From Rubrivivax sp. (GTDB lineage: Bacteria > Pseudomonadota > Gammaproteobacteria > Burkholderiales > Burkholderiaceae_C): DNA of 40,499 bases. The first letter of the stretch is position 1; every line of letters begins with the position of its first letter. The notes beneath the pieces were generated by a model. It made no database searches. It was not told the origin of the DNA and saw only the letters and a list, made by a program, of their open reading frames with translations. Made by a program: the position numbers and the translations under genes. The stretch covers positions 1-40,499 of the forward strand of contig DYOR01000017.1 of assembly GCA_020720385.1 (NCBI GenBank), given 5' to 3'. Shown one piece after another: positions 23,979-34,289 of the stretch.

Positions 23979-24943
23979 GATGGGGCTCGCGGTGGTGAGG
24001 GGGCGTCGCCGTGACCGGGCATCCATGGCCGGTCGTGTTCGGCCAGGTAGGCTTCCCCGTGCTCGAGCACGAAGTAGCGCAGCGCTTCGGCTGCCGGCGA
24101 CAGTAGTTTGGACTGCATGTGCACGATGTTCCAGTTGCGCACGATGGGGGTTTCCTCCACGTGCACGAGTTCGATGAGTTGGCTATGCAATTCCAGCCCC
24201 AGGGTGTGCAGCGAGAGAAAACTCAGCCCCATGCCGGCCATCACCGCTTGCTTGATGGTCTCGTTGCTCGGCATCTCCATGGCGATGCGCGGCTCGACGC
24301 GGTGATCGGCGAAGAAGCGGTCCATCAGCGCCCGCGTGCCCGAGGCCGGTTCGCGCACGATGAGGGGGTGCTCGGCGACTTCGGCCACCGTCGGCCGACC
24401 GCGCCGCAGGATGGGGTGGCCGGGCGGCGCGACGAAGACATGCGGGTGTGCGGCGAAGGACTCGGCGCGCATCGCCAGGGCCTTGGGCGGGCGGCCCATG
24501 ATGGCCAGGTCGACCTCGCCCTGCTGCAGCATGTCGGCCAGGGCCTCGCGGTTGTTGCCCACGCGCAGGCGCAGCTCGACGCCCGGGTGTTCCTCGCGAA
24601 AGCGCGTCAGCAGCCGCGGCACGAAATACTTGGCCGTGGCCACCATGCCCACGCTGAGCACGCCCGACTCGAGCTTGCGAAAGCGCGCCATGGCGTCGTC
24701 GGCGTCCTTCAGCGTGGCCAGCATGCGCTTGGCGTAGACGAGGAAGTACTCGCCGGCGGTGGTGAGCGAGACCTTGCGCCCTTCGCGGTCGAACAGCGGC
24801 AGCTCGATGGCAGACTCGAGCTCCTTGACCTGCATCGTCACCGCCGGTGGCGTGAGGTGCAGGCTCTCCGCGGCGCGCACGAAACTCAGGTGGCGGGCGA
24901 CTTCGACGAAGACGCGGAGCTGGCGGAAGGTGACGGTCTTCAT
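23975..24943 (-). CDS. cbbR: CbbR, LysR-family activator of Calvin cycle genes
   Basis: A 322-residue LysR regulator. The N-terminal winged helix-turn-helix (about 5-64) is TFRQLRVFVEVARHLSFVRAA ... LTPPAVTMQVKELE, and the C-terminal substrate-binding domain senses metabolites such as RuBP or ATP/NADPH in known CbbRs. It is divergent from cbbE, and a 17-bp palindrome overlaps its own start codon (24942-24958), so autoregulation is likely. Unusually, its stop codon overlaps the start of an acyl-CoA synthetase gene (ATGA), so this regulator is translated together with lipid-metabolism enzymes. The C-terminal tail PGHGDAPSPPRAPS is probably disordered. Confidence 0.95.
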   Translation of the reverse strand: MKTVTFRQLRVFVEVARHLSFVRAAESLHLTPPAVTMQVKELESAIELPLFDREGRKVSLTTAGEYFLVYAKRMLATLKDADDAMARFRKLESGVLSVGMVATAKYFVPRLLTRFREEHPGVELRLRVGNNREALADMLQQGEVDLAIMGRPPKALAMRAESFAAHPHVFVAPPGHPILRRGRPTVAEVAEHPLIVREPASGTRALMDRFFADHRVEPRIAMEMPSNETIKQAVMAGMGLSFLSLHTLGLELHSQLIELVHVEETPIVRNWNIVHMQSKLLSPAAEALRYFVLEHGEAYLAEHDRPWMPGHGDAPSPPRAPS

Positions 24944-25008
24944 TCAGAAATTCTGAATCCGAAGCCAAACATTGATGAATTTACCTTAAACCCGCAGCTG
25001 CCTACATT
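24942..25008. promoter_or_regulatory. CbbR operator and cbbE promoter in the cbbR-cbbE intergenic region
   Basis: A perfect 17-bp palindrome ATTCAGAAATTCTGAAT (24942-24958) contains TCA-N7-TGA and a T-N11-A LysR motif (24944-24956). It covers the first bases of cbbR, consistent with autorepression. Downstream, TTTACC (24980-24985), 17 bp, TACATT (25003-25008) is a fair sigma-70 promoter for cbbE with a start near 25015. The palindrome centre (24950) then lies at about -65, the usual recognition-site position for LysR activators. The region is AT-rich relative to its neighbours. A cbbE ribosome binding site GGGAGG follows. Confidence 0.75.
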
Positions 25009-25038
25009 CGATTCAACAGCCCCACAGGGAGGCCCGCA

Positions 25039-25722
25039 ATGAGCTACCGCATCGCTCCCAGCATTCTCTCGGCCGATTTCGCCCGCCTGGGCGAGGAGGT
25101 CCGCAGCGTCATCGCTGCGGGCGCCGACTGGATCCACTTCGACGTGATGGACAACCACTACGTGCCCAACCTGACCATCGGCCCGGGCGTGGCGCAGGCC
25201 ATCAAGCCGCACTGCAAGACGCCCGCGGGCACGCCGGTGCCGCTGGACGTGCACCTCATGGTGCAGCCGGTGGACGCCCTGGCGCAGGCCTTCGCCAAGG
25301 CCGGTGCCGACCTGGTGAGCTTCCACCCCGAGGCCAGCGCGCATGTGGACCGCACGCTGCAGCTGATCAAGGCCGAGGGCTGCCAGGCGGGCCTGGTGTT
25401 CAACCCGGCCACGCCGCTGGACGTGCTCGAGTGGGTCATCGACAAGGTCGACCTGATCCTCATCATGAGCGTCAACCCCGGCTTCGGCGGCCAGAGCTTC
25501 ATCGACAGCGCGCTGCGCAAGATCGAGCAGGCGCGCAGCCTCATCCAGAGCACGGGCCGCGACATCCGCCTGGAAGTCGACGGCGGCATCAAGGTCGACA
25601 ACATCCGCCGCGTCGCCGACGCCGGTGCCGACACCTTCGTCGCCGGCAGCGCGATCTTCGGCAAGCCCGACTACCCCGCCGTCATCGCCGCCATGCGCGC
25701 CGAGCTCGCCCGCGGCCGCTGA
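25039..25722 (+). CDS. cbbE: Ribulose-phosphate 3-epimerase
   Basis: A 227-residue TIM-barrel enzyme (Rpe/CbbE) that interconverts ribulose-5-phosphate and xylulose-5-phosphate in the Calvin cycle and pentose phosphate pathway. Conserved blocks are all present: [17 protein letters not shown] with the phosphate/substrate serine, [14 protein letters not shown] with the catalytic aspartate and metal histidine, [20 protein letters not shown] and LEVDGGIK with the second aspartate. It is the first gene of the cbbE-cbbF-cbbP-cbbT unit, under the CbbR-controlled promoter just upstream, and 34 bp separate it from cbbF. Being in this operon it probably serves CO2 fixation; the chromosome may carry a second epimerase. 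Confidence 0.96.
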   Translation: MSYRIAPSILSADFARLGEEVRSVIAAGADWIHFDVMDNHYVPNLTIGPGVAQAIKPHCKTPAGTPVPLDVHLMVQPVDALAQAFAKAGADLVSFHPEASAHVDRTLQLIKAEGCQAGLVFNPATPLDVLEWVIDKVDLILIMSVNPGFGGQSFIDSALRKIEQARSLIQSTGRDIRLEVDGGIKVDNIRRVADAGADTFVAGSAIFGKPDYPAVIAAMRAELARGR

Positions 25723-25756
25723 GCCGCGCCCGCACCCCACACCACCCGAGGCCGCC

Positions 25757-26839
<1,083 letters not shown>

Positions 26840-26868
26840 TGAAATGACGACCCCCAGGCTTGTGCCTC

Positions 26869-26930
26869 CGGCCCTTCGCCACCCCCCAAGGGGGCTCAGT
26901 CGGGCTTGGGGCGGCCCGGCGCCCGACTGA
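26869..26930. repeat. GC-rich intergenic repeat between cbbF and cbbP
   Basis: Contains CCCCCCAAGGGGG followed by a perfect 9-bp stem CAGTCGGGC (26897-26905)/GCCCGACTG (26921-26929). The loop contains part of CTTGGGGCGGCCCGGC (26905-26920), whose exact reverse complement occurs at 6162-6177. No open reading frame crosses it. Without a T run it is unlikely to be an intrinsic terminator, but it could act as an mRNA-stability element or a partial attenuator inside the cbb operon. It is probably a member of the same dispersed repeat family as the 6.2-kb site. Confidence 0.6.
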
Positions 26931-26952
26931 CCTCCACCCTGGAAAGCTCTCC

Positions 26953-27837
26953 ATGTCACAACGCCATCCCATCATCGCCATCACCGGCTCCTCGGGCGCC
27001 GGCACCACCTCGGTGACGCGCACCTTCGAGAACATCTTCCGCCGCGAAGGCGTGAAGGCCGCGGTCATCGAGGGCGACAGCTTCCACCGCCACGACCGCA
27101 AGGAGATGAAGCTCAAGGCAGCCGAGGCCGAGGCGCAGGGCAACAAGCACTTCAGCCATTTCGGGCCCGAGAACAACCTCTTCCCCGAACTGGAGAAGCT
27201 CTTTGCCAGCTATGCCGAAACCGGCACCGGCAAGCGGCGCAAGTACCTGCACGACACCGACGAGGCCGCGCCCTACAAGCAGGAGCCCGGCACCTTCACG
27301 CCCTGGGAGGACGTGCCCAAGGACACCGACCTGCTCTTCTACGAAGGCCTGCACGGCGCCGTGGTCACACCCGAGGTGAACATCGCCAAGCACCCCGACC
27401 TGCTCATCGGCGTGGTGCCGGTGATCAACCTGGAGTGGATCCAGAAGCTCTACCGCGACAAGAGCAAGCGCGGCTACAGCACCGAGGCGGTGACCGACAC
27501 CATCCTGCGCCGCATGCCCGACTACGTGCACTACATCTGCCCGCAGTTCGAGCACACCCACGTCAACTTCCAGCGCGTGCCCTGCGTCGACACGAGCAAC
27601 CCCTTCATCGCCCGCGACATCCCCGCGGCCGACGAGAGCATGGTGGTGATCCGCTTCGCCAAGCCCAAGGGCATCGACTTCCCCTACCTGCTGCAGATGA
27701 TCGACGGCAGCTGGATGTCGCGTGCCAACACCGTGGTCGTGCCCGGCGGCAAGATGGAGCTGGCGATGCAGCTCATCTTCACGCCCTTCATCTGGCGCAT
27801 GATGGAGCGGCGCCAGCGCGCCGTGGGAGCGCTGTGA
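26953..27837 (+). CDS. cbbP: Phosphoribulokinase, class I (bacterial type)
   Basis: A 294-residue kinase that phosphorylates ribulose-5-phosphate with ATP to form RuBP, the committed Calvin-cycle step. The P-loop is [10 protein letters not shown] (11-20). [12 protein letters not shown] carries the catalytic aspartate region, and [12 protein letters not shown] is the Walker B block. The length and sequence are of the octameric, NADH-activated proteobacterial class, not the plant type. The start at 26953 follows GGAAAG by seven bases. The stop overlaps the transketolase start (TGATG), indicating coupling. Confidence 0.97.
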   Translation: MSQRHPIIAITGSSGAGTTSVTRTFENIFRREGVKAAVIEGDSFHRHDRKEMKLKAAEAEAQGNKHFSHFGPENNLFPELEKLFASYAETGTGKRRKYLHDTDEAAPYKQEPGTFTPWEDVPKDTDLLFYEGLHGAVVTPEVNIAKHPDLLIGVVPVINLEWIQKLYRDKSKRGYSTEAVTDTILRRMPDYVHYICPQFEHTHVNFQRVPCVDTSNPFIARDIPAADESMVVIRFAKPKGIDFPYLLQMIDGSWMSRANTVVVPGGKMELAMQLIFTPFIWRMMERRQRAVGAL

Positions 27838-29858
27838 TGGGCGCCGCCGCCTTTCGCGCCGACACGAAGCGGATGGCCGACGCGATCCGCATGCTCGCGG
27901 TGGACGCGGTGGAGAAGGCCAAGTCGGGCCACCCCGGCGCGCCCATGGGCATGGCCGAGATCGCGCTGGTGCTGTGGCAGCGCCACCTCAGGCACAACCC
28001 GGCCCACCCGCAGTGGGCCGACCGCGACCGCTTCGTGCTCTCCAACGGCCACGGCTCGATGCTGCTCTACGCGCTGCTGCACCTCAGCGGCTACGACCTG
28101 CCGATGAGCGAGCTGCAGGCCTTTCGCCAGCTGCACAGCAAGACCCCGGGCCACCCCGAGGTCGGTGTCACGCCGGGCGTGGAAACCACCACCGGGCCGC
28201 TGGGCCAGGGCATCGCCAACGCCGTGGGCATGGCGCTGGCCGAGAAGCTGCTGGCGGCCGAGTTCAACCGCGACGGCCACCGCATCGTCGACCACTTCAG
28301 CTGGGCCTTCCTGGGCGACGGCTGCATGATGGAGGGCATCAGTCATGAGGCCTGCTCGCTTGCCGGCACGCTGCGCCTGTCCAAGCTGGTGGCCTTCTAC
28401 GACGACAACGGCATTTCCATCGACGGCCATGTCGAAGGCTGGTTCAGCGACGACACGCCGGCGCGCTTCGAGGCCTACGGCTGGCATGTCGTGCGTGGCG
28501 TCGACGGCCACGACGTCGAGGCTGTCGATGCGGCCATCCGCGCCGCCAAGGCGCAGGCGCTGCGCGCCGACGGCAAGCCCACGCTGATCTGCTGCAAGAC
28601 GGTGATCGGCAAAGGCTCGCCGAACAAGGCCGGCACACACGACGTGCACGGTGCCGCGCTGGGCGCGGCGGAAGTGGCGGCGACGCGCGCCGCGCTGGGC
28701 TGGACGGCGGCGCCCTTCGAGCTGCCCGACGACGTGGCGCAGGCCTGGAACGCGCGCGAACAGGGCATCGCCCTGGAGCGCGAATGGCAGCAACGCTTCG
28801 ACGCCTACCGCAGCGCTTTCCCGGCGCAGGCGGCGGAGTTCGAGCGCCGCATGCGTGGCGATCTGCCCGCGGCCTGGGCGCAGCAACTGCCCGGCGTGCT
28901 GGCGGCCATTGCCGCCAAGGCCGACCCGGTGGCCACGCGCAAGGCGAGCCAGAACGCGCTCGACGCGCTGGCCCCGCTGCTGCCCGAATTCTTCGGCGGC
29001 AGCGCCGACCTCACCGGCTCCAACCTCACCAACTTCAAGGGCTGCGTGCGCGCCGGGCGCGACCAGGCCGGCAACCACATGAGCTGGGGGGTGCGCGAAT
29101 TCGGCATGGCCGCGGTGATGAACGGCATGGCGCTGCACGGCGGGCTCATCCCCTACGGCGGCACCTTCCTCACCTTCAGCGACTACAGCCGCAACGCCAT
29201 CCGCATGGCCGCGCTGATGAAGCTGCGCGTGATCCACGTCTTCACCCACGACAGCATCGGCCTGGGCGAGGACGGCCCCACGCACCAGAGCGTGGAGCAG
29301 GTGCCCAGCCTGCGCCTGATTCCCAACCTCGACGTCTGGCGGCCCGGCGATGGCCTGGAAACCGCAGTCGCCTGGGCCGCGGCGGTGGAGCGCCGCGACG
29401 GCCCCACGGCACTGGCGCTGTCGCGCCAGAACCTGCCGCGCCTGGTGAGCGACGCCGCGCGCGCCGCCGAGATTCGCCGCGGTGGCTACGTCCTGCAAGA
29501 CGCCCCGGGGGCGCGTGCGGTGATCATCGGCACGGGCTCGGAAACGAGCCTGGCCTTGGCCGCGCAGGCGCTGCTGGCGGCGCAGGGCATCGCCGTGCGC
29601 GTGGTCTCCATGCCCAGCACCAACGTCTTCGACCGCCAGGACGCCGCCTGGCAGGACGCCGTGCTGCCGCTGGCGCTGCCGGCGGTGGCGGTGGAAGCCG
29701 CGCACCCCGACTTCTGGCGCAAGTACGTCGGCCGCACGGGCGCGGTGGTGGGCATCGCCAGCTTCGGCGAATCGGCCCCGGCGGGGGATTTGTACCGCCA
29801 CTTCGGCATCACCGCCGAGGCCGTGGCCGCAGCGGTGCGTCGCATGCTCGCGGCCTGA
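27837..29858 (+). CDS. cbbT: Transketolase
   Basis: A 673-residue ThDP enzyme that moves two-carbon units between sugar phosphates during RuBP regeneration. N-terminal block [19 protein letters not shown], ThDP motif [10 protein letters not shown] ... [10 protein letters not shown], and the C-terminal blocks [15 protein letters not shown] and [15 protein letters not shown] are intact; these include the residues that bind cofactor and phosphate. Length is normal. The ATG at 27837 shares two bases with the cbbP stop. It is the last gene of the plus-strand cbb block; the acyl-CoA-binding protein gene converges on it 72 bp later. No cbbZ, cbbA, cbbG or cbbK is in this cluster, so those functions must come from elsewhere. 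Confidence 0.97.
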   Translation: MGAAAFRADTKRMADAIRMLAVDAVEKAKSGHPGAPMGMAEIALVLWQRHLRHNPAHPQWADRDRFVLSNGHGSMLLYALLHLSGYDLPMSELQAFRQLHSKTPGHPEVGVTPGVETTTGPLGQGIANAVGMALAEKLLAAEFNRDGHRIVDHFSWAFLGDGCMMEGISHEACSLAGTLRLSKLVAFYDDNGISIDGHVEGWFSDDTPARFEAYGWHVVRGVDGHDVEAVDAAIRAAKAQALRADGKPTLICCKTVIGKGSPNKAGTHDVHGAALGAAEVAATRAALGWTAAPFELPDDVAQAWNAREQGIALEREWQQRFDAYRSAFPAQAAEFERRMRGDLPAAWAQQLPGVLAAIAAKADPVATRKASQNALDALAPLLPEFFGGSADLTGSNLTNFKGCVRAGRDQAGNHMSWGVREFGMAAVMNGMALHGGLIPYGGTFLTFSDYSRNAIRMAALMKLRVIHVFTHDSIGLGEDGPTHQSVEQVPSLRLIPNLDVWRPGDGLETAVAWAAAVERRDGPTALALSRQNLPRLVSDAARAAEIRRGGYVLQDAPGARAVIIGTGSETSLALAAQALLAAQGIAVRVVSMPSTNVFDRQDAAWQDAVLPLALPAVAVEAAHPDFWRKYVGRTGAVVGIASFGESAPAGDLYRHFGITAEAVAAAVRRMLAA

Positions 29859-29930
29859 ACACCGCGCGGCGCCGGGGCAGCCGCCACATCGGGGCCTTGC
29901 CGCCGCGGCCGTTCCGCGGACGGCCTGGCG

Positions 29931-30185
29931 CTACTTCAGCGACTCGATGAGGTCGATGTACTCCTGCATCGCCTCGCCGCCGTCCTTGCCCTCGAGCGTG
30001 GCCCAGGCGTCGAACTTGGCGCGCGCCACCATGTCGGTGAAGCCCGGGCGCTTGCCGTCCACATCGCCTTCGGTGGCCTGCTTGTAGAGCGCGTAGATCT
30101 TCAGCAAGGTCATGTTGTCCGGCTTCTCGGGCAGTTGCTTGCTCTCGGCGACGGCCTTGTCGAAGGCGGCTTTCAGCGGGGCCAT
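29931..30185 (-). CDS. Acyl-CoA-binding protein
   Basis: An 84-residue ACBP-family protein: four-helix bundle that binds long-chain acyl-CoA esters in the cytoplasm. The diagnostic block is TLLKIYALYKQATEGD, in which Tyr and Lys contact the acyl-CoA adenine and phosphate, and FDAWATLEGKDGGEAMQEYIDLI closes the fold. The ribosome binding site AAGGAGAG precedes the ATG closely. It is divergent from the wax ester synthase/DGAT gene and shares the 96-bp intergenic region with it. An acyl-CoA pool-keeper beside an acyl-CoA-consuming acyltransferase suggests joint function in neutral-lipid metabolism (inference). Confidence 0.93.
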   Translation of the reverse strand: MAPLKAAFDKAVAESKQLPEKPDNMTLLKIYALYKQATEGDVDGKRPGFTDMVARAKFDAWATLEGKDGGEAMQEYIDLIESLK

Positions 30186-30281
30186 GGCGCTCTCTCCTTG
30201 GGTGAAAATCCTTGGTTGACGGGGCGCATGTTACCCAGCATCGTCGCTCACCCAGCGCGCCGACGTCCAAGGAGACCCCCC

Positions 30282-31721
30282 ATGCCCCACGCAGCCGAGC
30301 GCATGTCGCGCGTCGATACGGCCTGGCTGCGCATGGACAACGAGGTCAACCTGATGCTCATCGTCGGCATCTGGCTGCTCACCCCGGCCATCACCCTCGA
30401 GGCCCTGCGCGAGCGCATCGCCGACAAGCTGCTCAAGTACGAACGCTTCCGCCACAAGGCGGTGGTCGACGCCATGGGCGCGCAGTGGGTGCCCGACGAG
30501 GACTTCGACCTCGCCCACCACGTCGCCACCACGCGGCTGCGGCGCCGGCGCGGCGAGACCGAGCGCCAGGCCCTGCAGCGCCTGTGCGGCGAACTGGCGA
30601 CCACGCCTCTGGACCCGGCGCGGCCACTGTGGCAGTTCCTGCTCGTCGAGCACTACGAGGGGGGCAGCGCGCTCGTCGCGCGCATCCACCACTGCATCGG
30701 CGATGGCATTGCGCTCATGTCGGTGATGATGTCCATCACCGACGGCGGCAGCGAGCCCCCCAAGCGCCACCGGCGTGCCGCGCAGCCCGAAGGGACGGAG
30801 CCCGATTGGCTCGCCGACGCGGTGATCAAGCCGCTCACCGACCTCACCGTGAGGGCCATCGGCATGTACGGCGGCGGTGTGGCCAAGTCCATCGACATGC
30901 TCGCCAACCCGCAGCAGCCGCTGCTCGGTTCGGTGGACATGGCGCGCACGGGCGTGAAGGTGGCGGGCGACGTGGCTGCGCTGGCGCTCATGCCCGACGA
31001 CTCGCCCACCTTGCTCAAGGGCAAGCTGCAGGGCCGCAAGGTGGTGGCGTGGAGCGAACCCGTGCCGCTGGAGAGGATCAAGGCGGTGGGCAAGGGGCTG
31101 GGCTGCACCATCAATGACGTGCTGCTGTCGTGCGTCGCCGGGGCCATCGGCGCCTACCTGCAGGCGCAGGGCCAGGACCCGGCAGGCAAGGAGATCCGCG
31201 CCATGGTGCCGGTGAACCTGCGCCCGCTGGAGAAGGCCTGGCAGCTGGGCAACCGCTTCGGCCTGGCGCCGCTGGTGCTGCCCATAGGCATCGCCAGCCC
31301 GCTGCGGCGCGTGCACGCGGTGCGCCAGCGCATGGACGATCTCAAGGGCAGCTACCAGCCGCTGCTGGCCTTTGCCGTGCTCTCGGTCAGCGGCCTGTTC
31401 ATCAAGCCCGTGCAGGACGCCATCCTGGGCCTGTTCGCGAAGAAGGCCACCGCGGTGATGACCAACGTGCCGGGTCCGGTGCAGCCGCTGCAGTTCTGCG
31501 GCTCGACGCTGCGCCAGTCGATGTTCTGGGTGCCGGCCACGGGCGAGATCGGCGTGGGCGTGTCCATCCTCAGCTATGGCGGCGGGGTGCAGTTCGGCCT
31601 CATCACCGACCAGCGGCTGTGCCCCGATCCGCAGGCCATCATCGACCGCTTCGAGCCCGAGTTCGAGAAGCTGCTCTACCTCAGCCTGATGCTGCCCTGG
31701 GCCGGCCAGGCCGAGGGCTGA
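30282..31721 (+). CDS. Wax ester synthase/diacylglycerol acyltransferase (WS/DGAT)
   Basis: A 479-residue acyltransferase that esterifies fatty alcohols or diacylglycerol with acyl-CoA to give wax esters or triacylglycerol storage lipid. The catalytic HHxxxDG motif is His136-His137-Cys-Ile-Gly-Asp141-Gly142 (VARIHHCIGDGIAL). The PLW block (PLDPARPLWQF) and the ND motif (GCTINDVLLSCVAG) are intact, as is NVPGPVQPL near the C-terminus. AAGGAG lies seven bases before the ATG at 30282; an in-frame Met at 30303 is possible. It is followed after 31 bp by the SRPBCC-fold gene. Product (wax ester or TAG) cannot be told from sequence. Confidence 0.94.
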   Translation: MPHAAERMSRVDTAWLRMDNEVNLMLIVGIWLLTPAITLEALRERIADKLLKYERFRHKAVVDAMGAQWVPDEDFDLAHHVATTRLRRRRGETERQALQRLCGELATTPLDPARPLWQFLLVEHYEGGSALVARIHHCIGDGIALMSVMMSITDGGSEPPKRHRRAAQPEGTEPDWLADAVIKPLTDLTVRAIGMYGGGVAKSIDMLANPQQPLLGSVDMARTGVKVAGDVAALALMPDDSPTLLKGKLQGRKVVAWSEPVPLERIKAVGKGLGCTINDVLLSCVAGAIGAYLQAQGQDPAGKEIRAMVPVNLRPLEKAWQLGNRFGLAPLVLPIGIASPLRRVHAVRQRMDDLKGSYQPLLAFAVLSVSGLFIKPVQDAILGLFAKKATAVMTNVPGPVQPLQFCGSTLRQSMFWVPATGEIGVGVSILSYGGGVQFGLITDQRLCPDPQAIIDRFEPEFEKLLYLSLMLPWAGQAEG

Positions 31722-31752
31722 ATCCACTCCCATCCAAGGCAGGAGACCGCGC

Positions 31753-32229
31753 ATGACCGTCACCGTCGACATCGATCTGGCCTACGAGTTCGCCGTCAAG
31801 GCCCCCTTCGCGGAGGTCTTCGACCTGCTCTGCGACGTGCCCGCCTCGGTGAGCCACTTCCCCAAGGTCGACAAGCTCGTCGACCTGGGCGGCGGTGTCT
31901 ACCGCTGGGAGATGGCCAAGGTGGGCACGGCCCAGGTGAACATCCAGACCGTCTACGCCAGCAAGTACGTTTCCGATCGCAAGAAGGGCAGCGTGGTGTG
32001 GACGCCGGTGCAGGGACAGGGCAATGCGCTCGTCGGCGGGAGCTGGAAGATCGTCGACCGCAAGACGCGCACCGAGGTCGAGTTCAGGGTCCAGGGGACC
32101 GTGGACGTGCCGCTGCCCGGGTTGATGAAGATGGTCGTCGTGCCCATCGTCCGGGGCGAGTTCGAGGGTTTGATCGAGAAGTACATCGACAACCTGATCA
32201 AGGAATTCGGCGGCGAAGTCGAGGTCTGA
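31753..32229 (+). CDS. SRPBCC-fold protein (START/Bet v 1-like)
   Basis: A 158-residue protein with the SRPBCC lipid-binding fold: MTVTVDIDLAYEFAVKAPFAEVFDLLCDVPASVSHFPKVDKL is the first beta-alpha unit. The beta sheet follows, and the C-terminal helix ends FEGLIEKYIDNLIKEFGG. The fold binds hydrophobic ligands in a deep cavity. No specific ligand is known. It lies between WS/DGAT and the ubiquinone genes, with AGGAGA six bases before the ATG. A role in delivering lipid or quinone intermediates would fit the neighbours, but that is inference. Confidence 0.8.
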   Translation: MTVTVDIDLAYEFAVKAPFAEVFDLLCDVPASVSHFPKVDKLVDLGGGVYRWEMAKVGTAQVNIQTVYASKYVSDRKKGSVVWTPVQGQGNALVGGSWKIVDRKTRTEVEFRVQGTVDVPLPGLMKMVVVPIVRGEFEGLIEKYIDNLIKEFGGEVEV

Positions 32230-32309
32230 TCGCCGCCCGAGGCATGGCCGAGAATCCGGCAACCCAGGGCCTGGCGCGTGCGGCGCTGTTGGCCTCGAAA
32301 GGCCTGCCC

Positions 32310-33326
32310 ATGACCCGTGAACATGCCGCCCCCGAACTGGTCTGCCCCGCGGGCTCGCTGCGCGCACTGCAAGCGGCCGTGGACGCCGGCGCGGATGCCG
32401 TCTACCTCGGTCTGAAGGGCGGCACCAATGCGCGCAACTTCGCCGGGCTGAACTTCGACGACGCGCAGGTGCGCGAGGGCGTGGCCTACGCCCATGCGCG
32501 CGGCGCCAAGGTGCTCATGGCGCTGAACACCTTCGCCGACGCGCGCGACCTGGGCCCCTGGCGGCAGGCGGTGGACCGCGGCGTGGACCTGGGGGCCGAC
32601 GCCCTCATCGTGGCCGACAGCGCGGTGATGGCCTACTGCCGCGACGCACATCCCACGCTGCGCCTGCACTTGTCGGTGCAGGCCTCGGCCACCAGCCACG
32701 CGGCCATCGAGTTCTACCGCCGCCGCTACGGCATCCAGCGCGCCGTGCTGCCGCGCGTGCTCACGCTGCAGCAGGTGGAGCAGGTGATCCGGCACGCCGA
32801 GGTGGACATCGAGGTCTTCGGCTTCGGCAGCCTGTGCGTGATGGTGGAGGGGCGCTGCATCCTCTCGTCCTACACCACCGGGCAGTCGCCGAACAACGCC
32901 GGCGTGTGCTCGCCGCCCTCGGCCGTGCGCTGGCAGGAGGACGCCGCGGGCGTGCAGGTGCGCCTGGGCGGCATGCTCATCGACAGTTACACCCACGACG
33001 AGCCACGCGGCTACCCCACGCTGTGCAAGGGCCGCTTCCTCGTCCGCGGCGAGCGCGACTACGCCATCGAGGAACCCACCAGCCTGAACACGCTGGCCAT
33101 CCTGCCCGAGCTCGTGGCGATGGGCGTGAAGGCGATCAAGATCGAAGGCCGCCAGCGCAGCACGGCCTACGTGGAACAGGTCACGCGCGTGTGGCGCGCG
33201 GCCATCGACCAGGCCTGCGCGAGCCCCGGCCGCTACGGCGTGCAGCCCGAATGGACGGCCACGCTGTCGCGCCACGCCGAGGGCCAGCAGCACACGCTGG
33301 GCGCCTACAACCGCCCCTGGCGCTGA
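32310..33326 (+). CDS. ubiU: UbiU, O2-independent ubiquinone hydroxylation protein (U32 family)
   Basis: UbiU forms a complex with UbiV that hydroxylates the ubiquinone ring without O2, using prephenate as oxygen donor in E. coli. The 338-residue protein carries the four [4Fe-4S] cysteines of UbiU at Cys176, Cys183, Cys200 and Cys239 (GSLCVMVEGRC, NNAGVCSPP, YPTLCKGR). Blocks such as LHLSVQASATSHAAIEFYRR and VKAIKIEGRQRS match E. coli YhbU closely. I start at ATG 32310, with AAAGG seven bases upstream; ATG 32244 is possible. Immediately followed by ubiV and ubiT. Confidence 0.95.
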   Translation: MTREHAAPELVCPAGSLRALQAAVDAGADAVYLGLKGGTNARNFAGLNFDDAQVREGVAYAHARGAKVLMALNTFADARDLGPWRQAVDRGVDLGADALIVADSAVMAYCRDAHPTLRLHLSVQASATSHAAIEFYRRRYGIQRAVLPRVLTLQQVEQVIRHAEVDIEVFGFGSLCVMVEGRCILSSYTTGQSPNNAGVCSPPSAVRWQEDAAGVQVRLGGMLIDSYTHDEPRGYPTLCKGRFLVRGERDYAIEEPTSLNTLAILPELVAMGVKAIKIEGRQRSTAYVEQVTRVWRAAIDQACASPGRYGVQPEWTATLSRHAEGQQHTLGAYNRPWR

Positions 33327-33341
33327 ACACCCGAGGCACGC

Positions 33342-34289
33342 ATGACCGCGAGCAAGATCGAACCCGCCGTGCGCCTGGCCCTGAGCGTGGGGCCGGTGCT
33401 CTACCACTGGCCGCGCGAGACCCTGCTGCGCTTCTACGCCGAGCTCGCCGACAGCCCGGCCGACACCGTGGTGCTGGGCGAATCGGTGTGTGCGCGGCGG
33501 CGCGAGCTGCGCCTGGACGACTGGCTGGCGCTGGGGCGCGAACTCGTCGCCGCGGGCAAGGAAGTGGTGCTCGTGGCGCAGGCGCTGATCGAGAGCGAAG
33601 CCGACCTGCGCCTGCTCGAGCGCCAGGGCGAGCAGGACGAGTTCGCCGTCGAGGCGGGTGACGCCTCGGCGCTGCAGCTGCTTGCCGGGCGCGTGCCGCT
33701 GGTGCTCGGGCCGCACCTCAACATCTACAGCCGCGAGGCGCTGCGCGAACACGCCGACCTGGGCGCGACGCGCTGGGTGGCGCCGGTGGAATTGCCGCTG
33801 GATGCGCTGGGCCTCGTCAACCCCCCGGCCGACCCCGTGCGCACGCCGCAAGGCCAGGCCATCACCACCGAGGCCTGGGTCTTCGGCCGCCTGCCGCTGG
33901 CGTTCTCGGCGCGCTGCTTCACCGCGCGGCACCACCGGCGCAGCAAGGACGACTGCGCCTACCGTTGCCTCGACGACCCGGACGGGCTGCTCGTGTCCTC
34001 CACCGAGGGCCAGCCCTTCCTCGTGCTCAACGGCCCGCAGACGCAGTCGGCCACGGTGCAGAACCTGCTCCACGACGGGCCCGCGCTGCGTGCGGCCGGC
34101 GTCTCGCGCCTGCGCCTGTCGCCCTGCGCCCAGGGTTTCATGCAGGTCCTTCAGGACTTCGACGCGGTGATGAACGCCGGGCTGTCCGCGGTGGGGCGGG
34201 CCAGTGCCTGGGCCGGCCTGGGCGTGCCCGCCAACAGCAGCAACGGCTTTGCCCATCGGCGGGCCGGCATGACATGGAGCGTGGAATGA
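33342..34289 (+). CDS. ubiV: UbiV, partner of UbiU (U32 family)
   Basis: A 315-residue U32 protein, the heterodimer partner of UbiU in oxygen-independent ubiquinone synthesis. Its four cluster cysteines are at Cys50 (GESVCARRRE), Cys192 (SARCFTARHH), Cys205 and Cys209 (KDDCAYRC), corresponding to the spacing in E. coli UbiV. LVLGPHLNIYSREAL and LRLSPCAQGFMQVL are further matching blocks. The length is slightly above E. coli UbiV because of a longer N-terminus. The gap from ubiU is 15 bp, and the stop overlaps the ubiT start (ATGA), so the three are one translational unit. Confidence 0.94.
   Translation: MTASKIEPAVRLALSVGPVLYHWPRETLLRFYAELADSPADTVVLGESVCARRRELRLDDWLALGRELVAAGKEVVLVAQALIESEADLRLLERQGEQDEFAVEAGDASALQLLAGRVPLVLGPHLNIYSREALREHADLGATRWVAPVELPLDALGLVNPPADPVRTPQGQAITTEAWVFGRLPLAFSARCFTARHHRRSKDDCAYRCLDDPDGLLVSSTEGQPFLVLNGPQTQSATVQNLLHDGPALRAAGVSRLRLSPCAQGFMQVLQDFDAVMNAGLSAVGRASAWAGLGVPANSSNGFAHRRAGMTWSVE

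Noticed and set aside
25625-25756. 5' extension of cbbF into cbbE
   Set aside because: The extra translation is Pro/Ser-rich out-of-frame cbbE sequence; the FBPase fold starts at 25757 with its own GAGG.
29859-29930. Terminator between cbbT and the acyl-CoA-binding gene
   Set aside because: There is a short CCGCGG/CCGCGG stem but no T run on either strand.
32230-32309. FNR box upstream of ubiU
   Set aside because: Looked for TTGAT-N4-ATCAA; TTGAT and GATCAA words occur nearby but not with the required spacing.
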